A stretch of 64,000 bases of DNA, taken from Bog-257 sp963834135 (GTDB lineage Bacteria; Acidobacteriota; Terriglobia; Terriglobales; Acidobacteriaceae). A program made the position numbers and the translations under genes. The notes below the pieces were generated by a model, which worked only from the letters and a program-made list of their open reading frames with translations, was not told where the DNA came from and ran no database searches. Location of the stretch: contig CAWIAN010000005.1 of assembly GCA_963834135.1 (NCBI GenBank), positions 496,001 through 560,000 on the forward strand, written 5' to 3'. Numbering within the stretch: position 1 is the first letter of the stretch; each line of letters begins with the position of its first letter. Below, piece by piece: positions 46,411 through 56,140 of this stretch.

Positions 46411-46895
46411 TCTTGTGGCCGAGCTCGATGCGCTCCGCTAAACGTGAGCTCAGCTCTGGCACTACCCAATGGCTGCCAGCAGCGGAAGTGGCACCACTAA
46501 CCTGAGCCCCTGCCCGTGTGGGCGCGAGGTGTGCTCCACAATCTCATCGACAGCGGGCCAAGCTGACAGGGAGGAATCGAAGTAAAGTCCCGAGAGGCTG
46601 AGACCTCGTGTGCTGGGCGTCAAATCGTCGGCACATTCGGAAAATGGCTTTAACTGGGCATCATCTGGCCGGTCGATGTTATTCATAATCCCTTCTAAAT
46701 CAGTAATCTCTAAGGGCACCCGCATAGGCGTGCGGATGGTCATTGCCGAAATAGAATTCTGAAAGCTGCTAGCGTGGCTGGCCCCGTATTGACCGAAAAA
46801 CCTTCTCTATTCAGGTAGGCGGAGCAGAGGTGAATTTTGCGAAACTCGAGAAATTTCTCTGGAAGACGGACGGGTTCTGCGAGGCGCGCTCCAGC
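46411..46895. other. 485-bp region with one doubtful small ORF
   Basis: Between the convergent ABC permease and NtrC-like genes. Only one frame deserves mention (46462-46686, minus). Short inverted GAGCTC copies occur near 46421 and 46448 but form no convincing terminator. Confidence 0.4.
46462..46686 (-). CDS. Hypothetical small protein (doubtful)
   Basis: 74 residues from the ATG at 46686, which follows GAAGGGATT. No signal, membrane segment or known motif. Kept only because of its ribosome site and lack of any competing gene. Confidence 0.25.
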   Translation of the reverse strand: MNNIDRPDDAQLKPFSECADDLTPSTRGLSLSGLYFDSSLSAWPAVDEIVEHTSRPHGQGLRLVVPLPLLAAIG

Positions 46896-48287
46896 TCAAG
46901 AATCGCGATTGGCCTCGCGTGTGGCCCGCAGATCGATGCCCAGCTGCTGGCATTTCTTGTAAAGATGGCTGCGCTCCAGTCCGAGCGCTTTCGCCGTATT
47001 GGTGATGTGATGATGCTGACGTCGCAACTCAGCCAGGATGGCCTGCCGCTCGAAGTCCATGACTTGTTCGGAGAGTGGGCCGTTGTGGCCGCTCTCGGCA
47101 GAGGATTCGGCGGCAGCCCTGGCGCGCGGTAATGCGAGTTCGACGGTGGTCGTATCAACTTCGCCTCCGGTTGCCAGCAGGAGCAGTCGCTCCACGATGT
47201 TTCGCAGCTCGCGAACATTTCCCGGCCAGGAATAGCTTGTTAGCTTGCGGATCGCGTCGGGGGTGAATGGGACCGGCTTCCATCCATTCTGCGCGCAAAC
47301 CTGTGCTGCGAAATGCTCGATCAGTATTGGGATGTCGTCGGCTCTTTGCCGCAACGGCGGTAGCGTGATGGGGAAGACGACGACGCGATGATAAAGGTCC
47401 TCGCGGAATTTCCCCTGCTGTACCAGTTCGGCCAAATCGCGATGCGTCGCCACCAGAACGCGCACGTCGACGTTGATCGGCTTGTCACCGCCGATTCGTT
47501 CCAGTTCGCCTTCTTCCAGAACCCGCAGCAGCTTGGCCTGCATATTGAGCGGCATGTCGCCGATCTCGTCGAGGAAGAGGGTTCCCCGGTGCGCCTGTTC
47601 GAATTTACCGATGTGGCGCTGCAGTGCTCCGGTAAAGGAGCCTTTCTCGTGGCCAAAGAGTTCCGATTCGATCAGCTCCGGCGGCACCGCGGCGCAGTTC
47701 AAGGTGATGAATGGGGCCTGCGCGCGTGGGCTTTTCTCGTGCAGTGTGCGCGCGGCCAGCTCTTTGCCCGTACCCGTTTCGCCGTAGATGCAGATGCGCG
47801 TCTCGCTGGCGGCGATGCGCTCCAGTTGCGCCATGATGCGGGCCATGGCGTCACTGCTCCAGATGATCTGGTGTTTACCCACGCGCCGGCGCAGCTCTCG
47901 ATTTTCGTTCTCCAATCGCTTGAGTTTGAGCGCGTTTTCCACCGTCAACAAAAGCTTGTCGGTGGAGATAGGCTTCTCGAGGAAGTCGAGGGCCCCCAGC
48001 CGGGTCGCGCGCACCGCCATTTCGATGTGCGCCTGACCCGACATCATGACGACGGGAGAAGCGACGCCGCTCGTCCGCAGGTCTTCTAGCAGTCCGATCC
48101 CGTCGCGGCCCGGCATCACGACGTCGGAGAGAATCAGGTCGAAGGAGCGGTTCTTTGCGAGTTCGAGGGCTCGTACTGCGTTGTCGCACACCGTGACTTC
48201 GTGGCCCGCCAGGCGAAATGCGCGGGCGAGCGATGCCAGGGTATTCGCTTCGTCGTCGACGATCAGGATGTCGGCTTGCGTGCTCAC
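46896..48287 (-). CDS. NtrC-family response regulator
   Basis: 463 residues. Intact receiver: acidic pair IVDDE, phosphoacceptor D in LILSDVVMPGRDG, and Lys in LEKPIS. AAA+ domain with GETGTGKE, sigma-54 loop GSFTGA (Ser in place of Ala), and LFLDEIGDMP. Fis-type DNA-binding end (NTAKALGLERSHLYKKCQQLGI). Activates sigma-54 promoters when phosphorylated. Its start overlaps the stop of the histidine kinase gene by four bases. Confidence 0.94.
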   Translation of the reverse strand: MSTQADILIVDDEANTLASLARAFRLAGHEVTVCDNAVRALELAKNRSFDLILSDVVMPGRDGIGLLEDLRTSGVASPVVMMSGQAHIEMAVRATRLGALDFLEKPISTDKLLLTVENALKLKRLENENRELRRRVGKHQIIWSSDAMARIMAQLERIAASETRICIYGETGTGKELAARTLHEKSPRAQAPFITLNCAAVPPELIESELFGHEKGSFTGALQRHIGKFEQAHRGTLFLDEIGDMPLNMQAKLLRVLEEGELERIGGDKPINVDVRVLVATHRDLAELVQQGKFREDLYHRVVVFPITLPPLRQRADDIPILIEHFAAQVCAQNGWKPVPFTPDAIRKLTSYSWPGNVRELRNIVERLLLLATGGEVDTTTVELALPRARAAAESSAESGHNGPLSEQVMDFERQAILAELRRQHHHITNTAKALGLERSHLYKKCQQLGIDLRATREANRDS

Positions 48288-50071
48288 GCTCTGGCTGCTC
48301 CTGCCGCCGCCGCCGGCAGCTCGACTACGAAGGTCGCGCCGCTGCCCGGCCGGCTTTCAACGCGGATGGTTCCGTGGTGATCGCTCACCACCGATTGCAC
48401 GATGGCCAGTCCCAGCCCGGTGCCATGCTGCTTCGTGGTGTAGTAGGGAGTGAAAAGGCGCTGGCATTCTTCGGCCGTCATTCCACTTCCGGTGTCGGAT
48501 ATACGAAGCTCCACCGATTCTCCTTTGCGTTCAGCAGCGATGCTCAGTGTGCCGCCCGTGGGCATTGCGTCCATCGCATTCAGAACCAGGTTCGAAAGGG
48601 CGCGATGCAGTAGATCGGGATCAGCGGAAATCATGAGTGAATCATTGCCGATGCGGCACTGAAAAGCGATTGGCGGTTGATGCTGGACGAGCGCCGGTTC
48701 GTACAGAGCCGAGATTTTCCGCAGCACATCGCGCACATCGATCTCCTGAAGCCGTGGCTGCGGCATCTTGGAGAAATCGCTGAAACGGGCGATGACGTTT
48801 TTGAGGTTCGTAATTTCGGCCGTTAAGGTCGCGGTACTCTCGCGGAAGATTTCGTCGAACTCCGCGGTCGGCAGCTCGCGCGCCCGGGTCAGATTTTCCA
48901 CGGTCAGCTGTAAGGGGAAAAGTGGATTCTTCAATTCATGTGCCAGTCGCCGCGCGAGCTCGCGCCATGCGGCGACCCGCTCGCTTTGCACCAGCCGCTC
49001 GCGCTGTTCCGAGAGCTGCCGGATCATGTGATTGAAACTCTGCGCCAGCTCGCCAACTTCATCGTGCGATGCGACCTCGACCTGCGTCTCCCAGTTGCCG
49101 GCCGCGACCTCCGAGGCCGCCGCCGCCAGTTGCTCGATGGGCCGCGAGATACGCGAGGCGATCCACAGGCTGGACGCGATCGCCAGCAGAATGCCGATAC
49201 CCGCCACTCCATACCCGATGGCGCGGATATGCTGCTGCAGCTCGACCAGGCCTCGCCGCGAATTAGCGACGACCAGCACGGCCAGCACGTTTCCACTTGG
49301 CGCCTTAAATGGTAGAGCCGCCGCATCGACGCTGTCCTCGCGGCGATCGGTGAGGTAGATCAGGGATCGCTGCTCCCGCCCGGTTGAAATCGCCTGCCCG
49401 ATGATGGCCGAGTAACGGGTGTTCCCCTCAACCCGCCCTGCTGTGCTTACCAGCGCACGCGGATCGAAATGCTCATCGAGCACAGGGTAGAGCAAGACCC
49501 GCGTATCTGAGGCAGTCGCAAGGTTAGCCAGGAAGTCGTGATCCAGACGCTTGCCGCCGAGCAGGTAAAGAGGAGGTTGAACGCCACGAACGGTGCTCAC
49601 GGCGAAGAGTCCGATTTCGCGACCCCCGTCGGAAAGCTCTTCTTTCTTGAGAAATGTAGATTGTTTGTCGGCGAAGACCAGATTCTCCTTGTAGCCGAAG
49701 CGGGCTGGCCACTGCGCGGACGAAACAATGGTGCCGTCGGGCAGCAGAATCTCCAGATAGTCCAGCTGGTAGTCCTTCGCAAGGGCGGCGGCCTCGGACA
49801 GATAAGGCGAGACGTCGGGATCCGGCCGCGCCAGATCGTAGGCCATCTGGATGATCCGGTCGCTCGCCGCCAGACGATCGATGCTGCCCGAAATCTCGGC
49901 TGCGCGGGCATCGAACTCCCGCCGAAACTGGTCGACTACGGCGAGGGTGTGCTTCTGATCGGCCTGCGCGAAGGCTTCGCGCGTTCGCAACGACACGATC
50001 CACGCCACGGCGGCTACGGCAAGTACCACAGTGAGGGAGAAGATCAGAAGCAGCTTCTGGCGGAGGCTCAC
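48284..50071 (-). CDS. Membrane sensor histidine kinase (NtrB-like)
   Basis: 595 residues from the GTG at 50071, whose last bases overlap the stop (50068) of the peptide-binding protein gene. Order: membrane helix, periplasmic cache-like sensor (about 30-270), second helix, HAMP (ASRISRPIEQLAAAASEVAAG), HisKA with phospho-His in RRLAHELKNPL, and GHKL ATPase (NLVLNAMDAM, DTGSGM, GTGLGLAIV). Phosphorylates the overlapping NtrC-like regulator. In the raw sequence this frame is joined to the upstream gene as one 1041-codon ORF because that gene has a frameshift; it is not a true fusion. Confidence 0.92.
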   Translation of the reverse strand: MSLRQKLLLIFSLTVVLAVAAVAWIVSLRTREAFAQADQKHTLAVVDQFRREFDARAAEISGSIDRLAASDRIIQMAYDLARPDPDVSPYLSEAAALAKDYQLDYLEILLPDGTIVSSAQWPARFGYKENLVFADKQSTFLKKEELSDGGREIGLFAVSTVRGVQPPLYLLGGKRLDHDFLANLATASDTRVLLYPVLDEHFDPRALVSTAGRVEGNTRYSAIIGQAISTGREQRSLIYLTDRREDSVDAAALPFKAPSGNVLAVLVVANSRRGLVELQQHIRAIGYGVAGIGILLAIASSLWIASRISRPIEQLAAAASEVAAGNWETQVEVASHDEVGELAQSFNHMIRQLSEQRERLVQSERVAAWRELARRLAHELKNPLFPLQLTVENLTRARELPTAEFDEIFRESTATLTAEITNLKNVIARFSDFSKMPQPRLQEIDVRDVLRKISALYEPALVQHQPPIAFQCRIGNDSLMISADPDLLHRALSNLVLNAMDAMPTGGTLSIAAERKGESVELRISDTGSGMTAEECQRLFTPYYTTKQHGTGLGLAIVQSVVSDHHGTIRVESRPGSGATFVVELPAAAAGAARA

Positions 50072-51409
50072 CGGGCATCCTCCAGCGAAACGTTGGCCAG
50101 CAGAGGAGTGCCGTCGGGAGCCAGGGCCAGATTGTGTACCCGGGCATTTACCCCGAAGGCGCGCGGCAGAGAGAGAAGTGGTACCACAATGTGAGACTGT
50201 AAGAAAGCGTGTTCGGCGGAGTAAAGCGCCGCCGAATCGGGGGCGTCGAAATGAGGCGAGGCGCCGAAAGTCCTGCATGGTCTCGCGCAAGGCCGATGCA
50301 GCGTCCGCCGCTTCCACGTGAGGGAGGCGCAGAGACAGCTCGGCACTTGGATTCGCCGACTGCGAAACGACCCGCACATTCCAGCCGGCGTCGCGAAGGT
50401 TCAAGGCCAGCCGTTCGGCCACGAGCTGCAAGGTTGGGTTTGAGGTATCCACGCCGAGGCGAAGCGGGGTCGACTGAGCGCGGCGAAGCTCACGTGCGCG
50501 GTCCGGATTCGCGGCGGTGGGAAAGAGAAACGAGTATCCGCTCAACTCGCTCGGCAGCAGGCTGGCGGTGACCTCTCCCTGTTTCTGAAAGATCACGTTG
50601 AACAGAGCGACGCGGTCCAGCGCCAGTGCAATCGATTCGCGAAGATGCGGGTCGGGAAGCTGCTGCTCTGAGATCGTGACGGCGAGCAGTTCCGTCGGAC
50701 GCGCGGTCACGATCAAAGGCAACCGCTCCTGCTGCGCCTGCCGCAACAGTTCAGGTGGAATTTCGACCAGGTCGGCCTTTCCGATGCTGAAGTCCAGCCA
50801 CTGCTCGCGAATAGTTCGGTTTCCGTAGATCTCGACTGCGTCCACAAACGGCCGGCCTTGCCAGGAATCATCATTGGCAGAGAGAAACAGGATGCCATTC
50901 GAGTTGGCGGCAAAACGGAATGGGCCGGTGCCGTCCGGATTGCCGTTCTCGTCATTTCGGCTGATGGCGTAAACGCCGCGCGCAAGCTCTGCCGGCAGGC
51001 CCGGCATCGATGATTCGCTGGTGAAGACGACAGAGTCTCCTGCAACTCGCGCGCGCCAGGAGCAGTGCGAGCACGCCGAAGACAGCGACTGCACCACGGC
51101 ATCTGCGGTTAGCGGCGAGCCGTCATGGAAATGGACGCCGCTGCGCAGGTGAAACTGCCAGCGATGCTCGGCGCTTTGCGACTCCCAACTTACCGCCAGT
51201 CCGGGCAGAGCATTCCCGTTGTCGTCGACGCGGGTGAGAGTTTCAAACAGAAGTTTGCGTGCGATGCCGTCAGGCGATTTCAGAGGATCGGAGCGGGTCT
51301 CGACGTGCAGAGTTCCGCCGTAACGCGGACGGGTCCGCGCTGTCGCCGGCGCTACTAGCACCGTCAGCAGACTAAAGAGCGCAAACCACCGAGACACTGT
51401 ACGCTTCAT
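50068..51409 (-). pseudogene. Peptide-binding protein (SBP_bac_5) with frameshift
   Basis: Starts at ATG 51409 with a signal peptide (FALFSLLTVLVAPATA), then RPRYGGTLHVETRS and WQFHLRSGVHFHDGSPLTADAVV, typical of extracellular solute-binding family 5 (oligopeptide/nickel type). At 50267-50269 (TTT on the coding strand) one extra base shifts the frame. The proper continuation, DFGASPHFDAPDSAALYSAE, is in the next frame and ends at 50068 with LEDAR. Corrected length about 446 residues, on the short side for the family. The stop overlaps the kinase start (GTGA), so the three genes form one unit. It may feed ligand information to the kinase. Sequencing error or real lesion cannot be told apart here. 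Confidence 0.85.
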
Positions 51410-52568
51410 AACGCGATTCCTGCGCCTTCTGCACTACGACGATGGCGGAAGCTCCATCCTCCGCGGGCCAGACCGCGGTTACGATTCCGTCGAACGGTAA
51501 AGCCGCACTCACGGGAGTTGCCTCGCGGCCCGTGATCTCGTAAGCACGGACCGAATCTGACGTGGGCCATCCCGCGGCGGAGGTTAATAGCTGTGTACCT
51601 TGGCCGCAGTTGGTGCGCACCGCCGCAAAGTCGCTGCCCCAGTCCCGCGCACCGATCAGCAGCTTGTGAGAATTTGCCTCCACGATGTGCACCGCTCCGG
51701 AAATGTCGCCGAATACAAATGCAGCGGCACTTCCGGCATGGCTGACTTCGGCTGCCGAATAGAATGCCGGAAGTTTCGGACCGAAGCCCGGGGTGACGAC
51801 GCCGGTAAAGAAATTTCGCGTGGAGTTGTAAAACGCCTTCTGCGAACCGAGCGGCCAGGGATCGTCACTGTCGCTGCACGATACCGTCAGGTTCCAGGGG
51901 TCGCCAGCCTTCGAGGCAGAGCATACGACGCCTGGGAGGTATGCGTCGAAAAGATGGTCGCCGGCGGGGATTAGGCGACCGCGCATATCGCGGGGAAATG
52001 GCTGTGCGTGCGGGATGTCATAGCTCTTCGCAAGCTGCCAGATTCCGGATGCCTGGCTGTAGGCTTTGATGTGCTCCGGGTCAAGCACGATCAAGTGTTG
52101 ATCGCCGCCTGTACCGAGTATGGCCAGGTCGAGGATCGGATCGGCCTGAGTAAAAATCAGATTCGCGTGCAGTGTTATAGCCGGCGCCGACGTCGCGCTG
52201 GGCGTCTGGCTCGATCCGGCGACAGGCAGAATTGCCACTCTTGTTTCCGAACCTTCTTCGACTTGAGCGACCCACAGCCAGCCCTGCAGATTCTGCGACA
52301 GCGTGATATGCACGTCGGCGTCGGCATCTTTTGCGCGCAAGGTGATGCCCGCTGAACGAAGCTCGCGTTCGACGGCACGGCGAATCGCCGCGACGTCATC
52401 ATTGGAGAGGCCGGAACGATTCTCGACAGTGAGTGTGATGGTTCCGGGGCCGGTAAGGGCAGCGATCTGTTGAGCGAAAGTCGCGGAGGGCGAGTCCCAG
52501 GAGTTCAACGCGTGGGCCGAAGGAATACACAACAGGGCGATTATCCAGGCCAGCCACCGATTGGTCAT
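51372..52568 (-). CDS. Secreted protein of unknown function
   Basis: 398 residues from ATG 52568, which opens a signal peptide (WLAWIIALLCIPSAHA); upstream in-frame ATGs lie before the -10-like box. The mature part begins with an alpha/beta segment (TITLTVENRSG, DVAAIRRAVERELRSAG) followed by a probable beta-propeller-like region. No family assigned. A TATAAT box lies about 13 bases before this ATG (52581-52586). Its 3' end overlaps the peptide-binding protein gene start by 38 bases, so it heads the operon that ends with the two-component pair. Confidence 0.7.
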   Translation of the reverse strand: MTNRWLAWIIALLCIPSAHALNSWDSPSATFAQQIAALTGPGTITLTVENRSGLSNDDVAAIRRAVERELRSAGITLRAKDADADVHITLSQNLQGWLWVAQVEEGSETRVAILPVAGSSQTPSATSAPAITLHANLIFTQADPILDLAILGTGGDQHLIVLDPEHIKAYSQASGIWQLAKSYDIPHAQPFPRDMRGRLIPAGDHLFDAYLPGVVCSASKAGDPWNLTVSCSDSDDPWPLGSQKAFYNSTRNFFTGVVTPGFGPKLPAFYSAAEVSHAGSAAAFVFGDISGAVHIVEANSHKLLIGARDWGSDFAAVRTNCGQGTQLLTSAAGWPTSDSVRAYEITGREATPVSAALPFDGIVTAVWPAEDGASAIVVVQKAQESRYEAYSVSVVCAL

Positions 52569-52668
52569 CCGCTGTGGCGAATTATAGCGCTGTAGTCTCA
52601 TCATGGTTCAGGGTTTCTTAGCCGGCAATGTGACGCGGCGCCGAAGCGCCGCGTGGTTAAAGCGTGAC

Positions 52669-53997
52669 TCAGTGCGACTGACCCGGTCCTGGGTCCGGTT
52701 CTTCGCCGTCGATCGGCAGGCCGGACTTCGCGCCCAGTCCGCGGAAGACATCGCTGGCGAAGAAGTACTTGCCGTCGGCGGGAACCATCATCACCTGGAT
52801 CTTGTCCGAAAGCTTCTCGGCGACGATCTTGTTGATGAGCAGCGGAGTCTCGCGCAGCACGGCGGCTTCACTCCGCATGCGTTCGGCGTCGGCTGCGGCA
52901 GTCACGCGGATACGCTTCGCTTCGGCATCCGCCAGCATGTCACGCCGCTCGACCTCGGCTTTACTGTCGATGACCTTCGCCTGGGCGGCCGCCTCGGCAT
53001 TCTGGATGGTCGCCTCCTTGCGCGCCTCCGCTTCCAGCTTGGACTGTTCGATCTGCTTTGCCTTCAAGGGAAGCGTGTACTGCATTGCATCGGACTCGCC
53101 CTTCGCCTCGACAACCTTGGATTCGGCCTCACCCTCGGCGGCCTTCACCTTCTGGACTTTGTCAGCTTCGGCTTGAAGCTCGGCGATGCGAACCTGTTTT
53201 TGCTGGATCTCGGTCTGAATGTTGAGCTGATCGTCCTGCTGCTCCTTCAGCAAGAGGTCTTGCAAGCCACGCGCGTACTCGGCCGGAAGCTGAATATCGC
53301 GCAGCATCACTTCCTTCACGATCAAGCCGTCGGATCCCAGCTTACTGGTGATGACGGAGGCGGCGCGCTCGCGAACCTCTTCGCGGCGCGAACTGAATAT
53401 CTCGCGAACGGTATAGCCGGGCGCGAGTTCACGCCATGCGCTGGCCACCACCGGCGGGACGATCTCGGTATCGATGGGCTGCGGCAGGTGCGATTGCACA
53501 TAGTCGAGCCGGCGCGGGTCAAGCTGATAGCGCACCGTGATCGCCAGCCCGATGCTGAGGCCTTCCTTCGACTGCACGTTGAGGACGCCCATCTTCGCGC
53601 CGTCTTCGGATTTCTTGCCGTCTTCGACCAGTCCAGTGGTGAAGATCTTGTCGCGCAGATCGAAGAGCTGGACATCCTCCACCAACGGAATGATGAGGTG
53701 CACCCCCGGGTACAGCGTTCCCGCCTCGGTACCGCGCGTCTGGCTGATTCTTACTCCGGCCATGCCGCTGGGTACGACGACAAAGCTGAGCGCGATGAGC
53801 ATCGGCGCCCACGCCAGCGCGATCAGGGCAACCGTCATGCGCCAGCGCACCGGTTGCGGAGCGGTGAGTGTTTCCGCGCCGCTAGCGGCGGCGCGCCTGT
53901 ACTGGAACATGAGCCACAGATCGTAGGCGAGAACCGAGATCCCCGCGATCAGCAGGCCCACGCCAATCGTCATCAGCAAGTACTTGAACGCAACCAT
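52669..53997 (-). CDS. SPFH/band 7 membrane protein
   Basis: 442 residues. Two N-terminal membrane helices (about 6-27 and 53-76), then a prohibitin-type SPFH domain (about 80-270: GVRISQTRGTEAGTLYPGVHLIIPL, TVREIFSSRREEVRERAASVI, LPAEYARGLQDLLLKEQQ). A long charged coiled coil (about 275-400) ends with MMVPADGKYFF. Forms oligomeric membrane scaffolds in other bacteria. The tiny gene at 54016 lies 18 bp upstream. Confidence 0.9.
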   Translation of the reverse strand: MVAFKYLLMTIGVGLLIAGISVLAYDLWLMFQYRRAAASGAETLTAPQPVRWRMTVALIALAWAPMLIALSFVVVPSGMAGVRISQTRGTEAGTLYPGVHLIIPLVEDVQLFDLRDKIFTTGLVEDGKKSEDGAKMGVLNVQSKEGLSIGLAITVRYQLDPRRLDYVQSHLPQPIDTEIVPPVVASAWRELAPGYTVREIFSSRREEVRERAASVITSKLGSDGLIVKEVMLRDIQLPAEYARGLQDLLLKEQQDDQLNIQTEIQQKQVRIAELQAEADKVQKVKAAEGEAESKVVEAKGESDAMQYTLPLKAKQIEQSKLEAEARKEATIQNAEAAAQAKVIDSKAEVERRDMLADAEAKRIRVTAAADAERMRSEAAVLRETPLLINKIVAEKLSDKIQVMMVPADGKYFFASDVFRGLGAKSGLPIDGEEPDPGPGQSH

Positions 53998-54015
53998 TTT
54001 CTTTCTCCTTCGTCG

Positions 54016-54177
54016 TTAACGCACCTGCTCCGAACCACGTTTCTGTTTAGGCTCCGGCCGCGGAGCGAAGAACAGCCGGAACAGTCCGCCGAGAAACAAC
54101 TCCTCCAGAAGCACCGCGCAGGAGAGCGAGAGAACCAGGCCTCCTACGGTTACCAGTGCTGTTGCCGTGCCCTGCAC
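54016..54177 (-). CDS. Tiny membrane protein upstream of SPFH gene
   Basis: 53 residues, GTG start at 54177 with an excellent ribosome site (GGAGGTGA, six bases away). One hydrophobic helix (about residues 7-33: ALVTVGGLVLSLSCAVLL, EELFLGG) and a basic C-terminal tail (PEPKQKRGSEQVR). It lies 18 bp before the SPFH gene and 21 bp after the L,D-transpeptidase gene on the same strand, so all three look co-transcribed. No family recognised; proteins adjacent to SPFH genes are often functional partners. Confidence 0.7.
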   Translation of the reverse strand: MQGTATALVTVGGLVLSLSCAVLLEELFLGGLFRLFFAPRPEPKQKRGSEQVR

Positions 54178-54198
54178 AACTCACCTCCGAAGCCGAAG

Positions 54199-54780
54199 CT
54201 ACTGTCCGACCGGATCGCTGCCAGTCGAGTTCTGGGCTACAGCCACGACATTGTCCGAAGCCGCCGGCACACCCGTGCCGAAGATCGCAGCCGTCTGCGT
54301 GTCGCGCTCGCCGCGAATTTCGACTTCGTCGCCTACCTTCACCAGTGAGAAGAGCTCTTCCAGATCGCGCTTCGCCATACGAATGCACCCGTGCGAAGCC
54401 GACTTCCCGATGGACTGCGGCGCATTCGTTCCGTGAATGCCGTATCCCTTGGCGTCGAGCCCCATCCAACGATCGCCGAGCGGATTGTGAGGTCCGGGCG
54501 CGATCACTTTTCCCAAGTGGTAGTAGGTGGGATCCGTCAGCCGCACGGCGATGTGGAAGCTGCCGGTCGGGCTGGGGGTGCTGTCCTTGCCGACCGCCAC
54601 GGGATAAACCTTCTTCACTTCGCCGTTCTCGATCAGGGCGAGTTGGTGATCGGGGATGCTGACCAGAATGAGGCGCCGGTCGGTGACCTGCGCGTAGGCC
54701 GGGATGCTCAACAGAAAAACGATGGCGAAGATCAGCCTGGCTTGCTCGGTGTAGTGCCGCGTGCCGCTTGTGTTCCGCAT
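54199..54780 (-). CDS. L,D-transpeptidase (YkuD domain)
   Basis: 193 residues with a signal peptide (LIFAIVFLLSIPAYAQ). Catalytic YkuD domain shows HGTN and the cysteine motif SHGCIRM, with IPDHQLALIENGEVKKVYPVAVG at its start and PTGSF. Makes 3-3 peptidoglycan cross-links or attaches proteins to peptidoglycan in the periplasm. Ends 21 bp before the tiny membrane-protein gene. Confidence 0.92.
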   Translation of the reverse strand: MRNTSGTRHYTEQARLIFAIVFLLSIPAYAQVTDRRLILVSIPDHQLALIENGEVKKVYPVAVGKDSTPSPTGSFHIAVRLTDPTYYHLGKVIAPGPHNPLGDRWMGLDAKGYGIHGTNAPQSIGKSASHGCIRMAKRDLEELFSLVKVGDEVEIRGERDTQTAAIFGTGVPAASDNVVAVAQNSTGSDPVGQ

Positions 54781-54964
54781 CTCGTTCCCCTCGCGACTGC
54801 CTTACGCCGGGGATAAGTGCAGGACGAGGACCACGGCCGACCTGCGGAAAGCAATGGAGTTATGAGAGCGGGAATACAAGGAAGCGTGTGGTGGCAGAAC
54901 ACAGTGTGTCAGGGCGGACACGGCGGTGGCGGGTCGTCAGAGGTGGCGAAAGGCTCTGGCTTAG

Positions 54965-56140
54965 TTAGCTCTGGCGCATCAGGGCGCGACAATGGCGCGC
55001 GATCTGGCGGTCTTCCTGGCTGGGTACGATGCATACCCGCGCCGAGCTGCCGGTTCCGGAGATCGTCGCGTCAGCAGCTTCGTTCTTTCGATCGTCAATG
55101 GCGATGCCCAGGAAGCGCAGACCTTCGCAGACAGCGCTTCGTACCCGGGCACTGTGTTCGCCGATGCCTCCGGCGAAGACCAGCATATCGAGGCCGCCCA
55201 GCACGGCGGCATAGGCCGCGATGAACTTGCGAATCGACACGCAGAAAACGTCGATTGCGAGCTTGGCATTGGGGTCGTGTTGATCCGCGGCGAGCTGCAG
55301 CTTACGCATGTCGGAGGTGCCACCCGAGAGAGCTTTCAGACCGGCGTCGTGATTCAAGAGCTTCTCCAGCGCATCGGCGTTCATCTTCTTGGCCCGGTTC
55401 AGGTAAAGCAGCACTCCGGGGTCCATGTCCCCGGTGCGGGTCGCCATCGGAATACCTCCGGTGGGCGTCAGGCCCATGCTGGTGTCGACCGACTTGCCAT
55501 CTTTCACCGCGGCGAGACTCGCACCGCTACCCAGGTGAGCCATCACGGTCCGGCTGGGAAGCTTATCGCCAAGTTGATAAACAATCGATTCGTAGGACAA
55601 ACCGTGAAAGCCGTAGCGGCGGATACCCTCCTCGAACAACTGGCGCGACAGCGGAAAGCGCGCGGCCGTCTCAGGCATGGTGCAATGGAAAGCCGTATCG
55701 AAGCAGGCGAACTGAGGCACATCGGCGTAGGCGTGTTCCGCCTCGGCGATCAACTGAAGCGCCATGGGAATGTGCAGCGGCGCAAAGTGGACGCAGGACT
55801 GCAACTCGACGACCAGTTGCGGGGTGATGGCTTGATGCGTTGTCAGACGAGGTCCACCGTGAACGACGCGATGTCCGATGGCGTAAGGTTTGCCCGGAGA
55901 GAGCTCGTCGAGCCAGCGGGCGGCATGGCTCAGTGCGTCGTGCCGCGAGACAAAGCCAATCTCGTCCGACCGCAGCCTCTTACCGGCAGCGTCTTTGACT
56001 TCGAGCGTGCCGCTGCTCTGGCCAATGCCGTCGGCCAGTCCATCGAAGAGTAACTGCTCATCGCCATTGTGCTGCGCATAAAGACCAAACTTCAGAGAAG
56101 AAGAACCGGTATTGATGACGAGTATGGATTGTTCAGACAT
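54965..56140 (-). CDS. ackA: Acetate kinase
   Basis: 391 residues, usual length. Converts acetyl phosphate and ADP to acetate and ATP. Seen: ILVINTGSSSLKF, HRVVHGGP, CFDTAFHCTMP, HLGSGAS, and FAGGIGEHSARVR. Divergent from the phosphoketolase, whose product acetyl phosphate is its substrate, so both probably share one 233-bp control region. Confidence 0.95.
   Translation of the reverse strand: MSEQSILVINTGSSSLKFGLYAQHNGDEQLLFDGLADGIGQSSGTLEVKDAAGKRLRSDEIGFVSRHDALSHAARWLDELSPGKPYAIGHRVVHGGPRLTTHQAITPQLVVELQSCVHFAPLHIPMALQLIAEAEHAYADVPQFACFDTAFHCTMPETAARFPLSRQLFEEGIRRYGFHGLSYESIVYQLGDKLPSRTVMAHLGSGASLAAVKDGKSVDTSMGLTPTGGIPMATRTGDMDPGVLLYLNRAKKMNADALEKLLNHDAGLKALSGGTSDMRKLQLAADQHDPNAKLAIDVFCVSIRKFIAAYAAVLGGLDMLVFAGGIGEHSARVRSAVCEGLRFLGIAIDDRKNEAADATISGTGSSARVCIVPSQEDRQIARHCRALMRQS

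Noticed and set aside
48284..51409. 1041-residue binding-protein/histidine-kinase fusion
   Set aside because: The segment joining the two is out-of-frame sequence; a coherent protein end exists in the adjacent frame with a stop-start overlap, so a frameshift explains it better.
52603..54348. 581-codon plus-strand ORF opposite the SPFH gene
   Set aside because: Exact antisense shadow of a clear SPFH coding region; Leu/Gly/Asp-rich translation with no domain, and no ribosome site.
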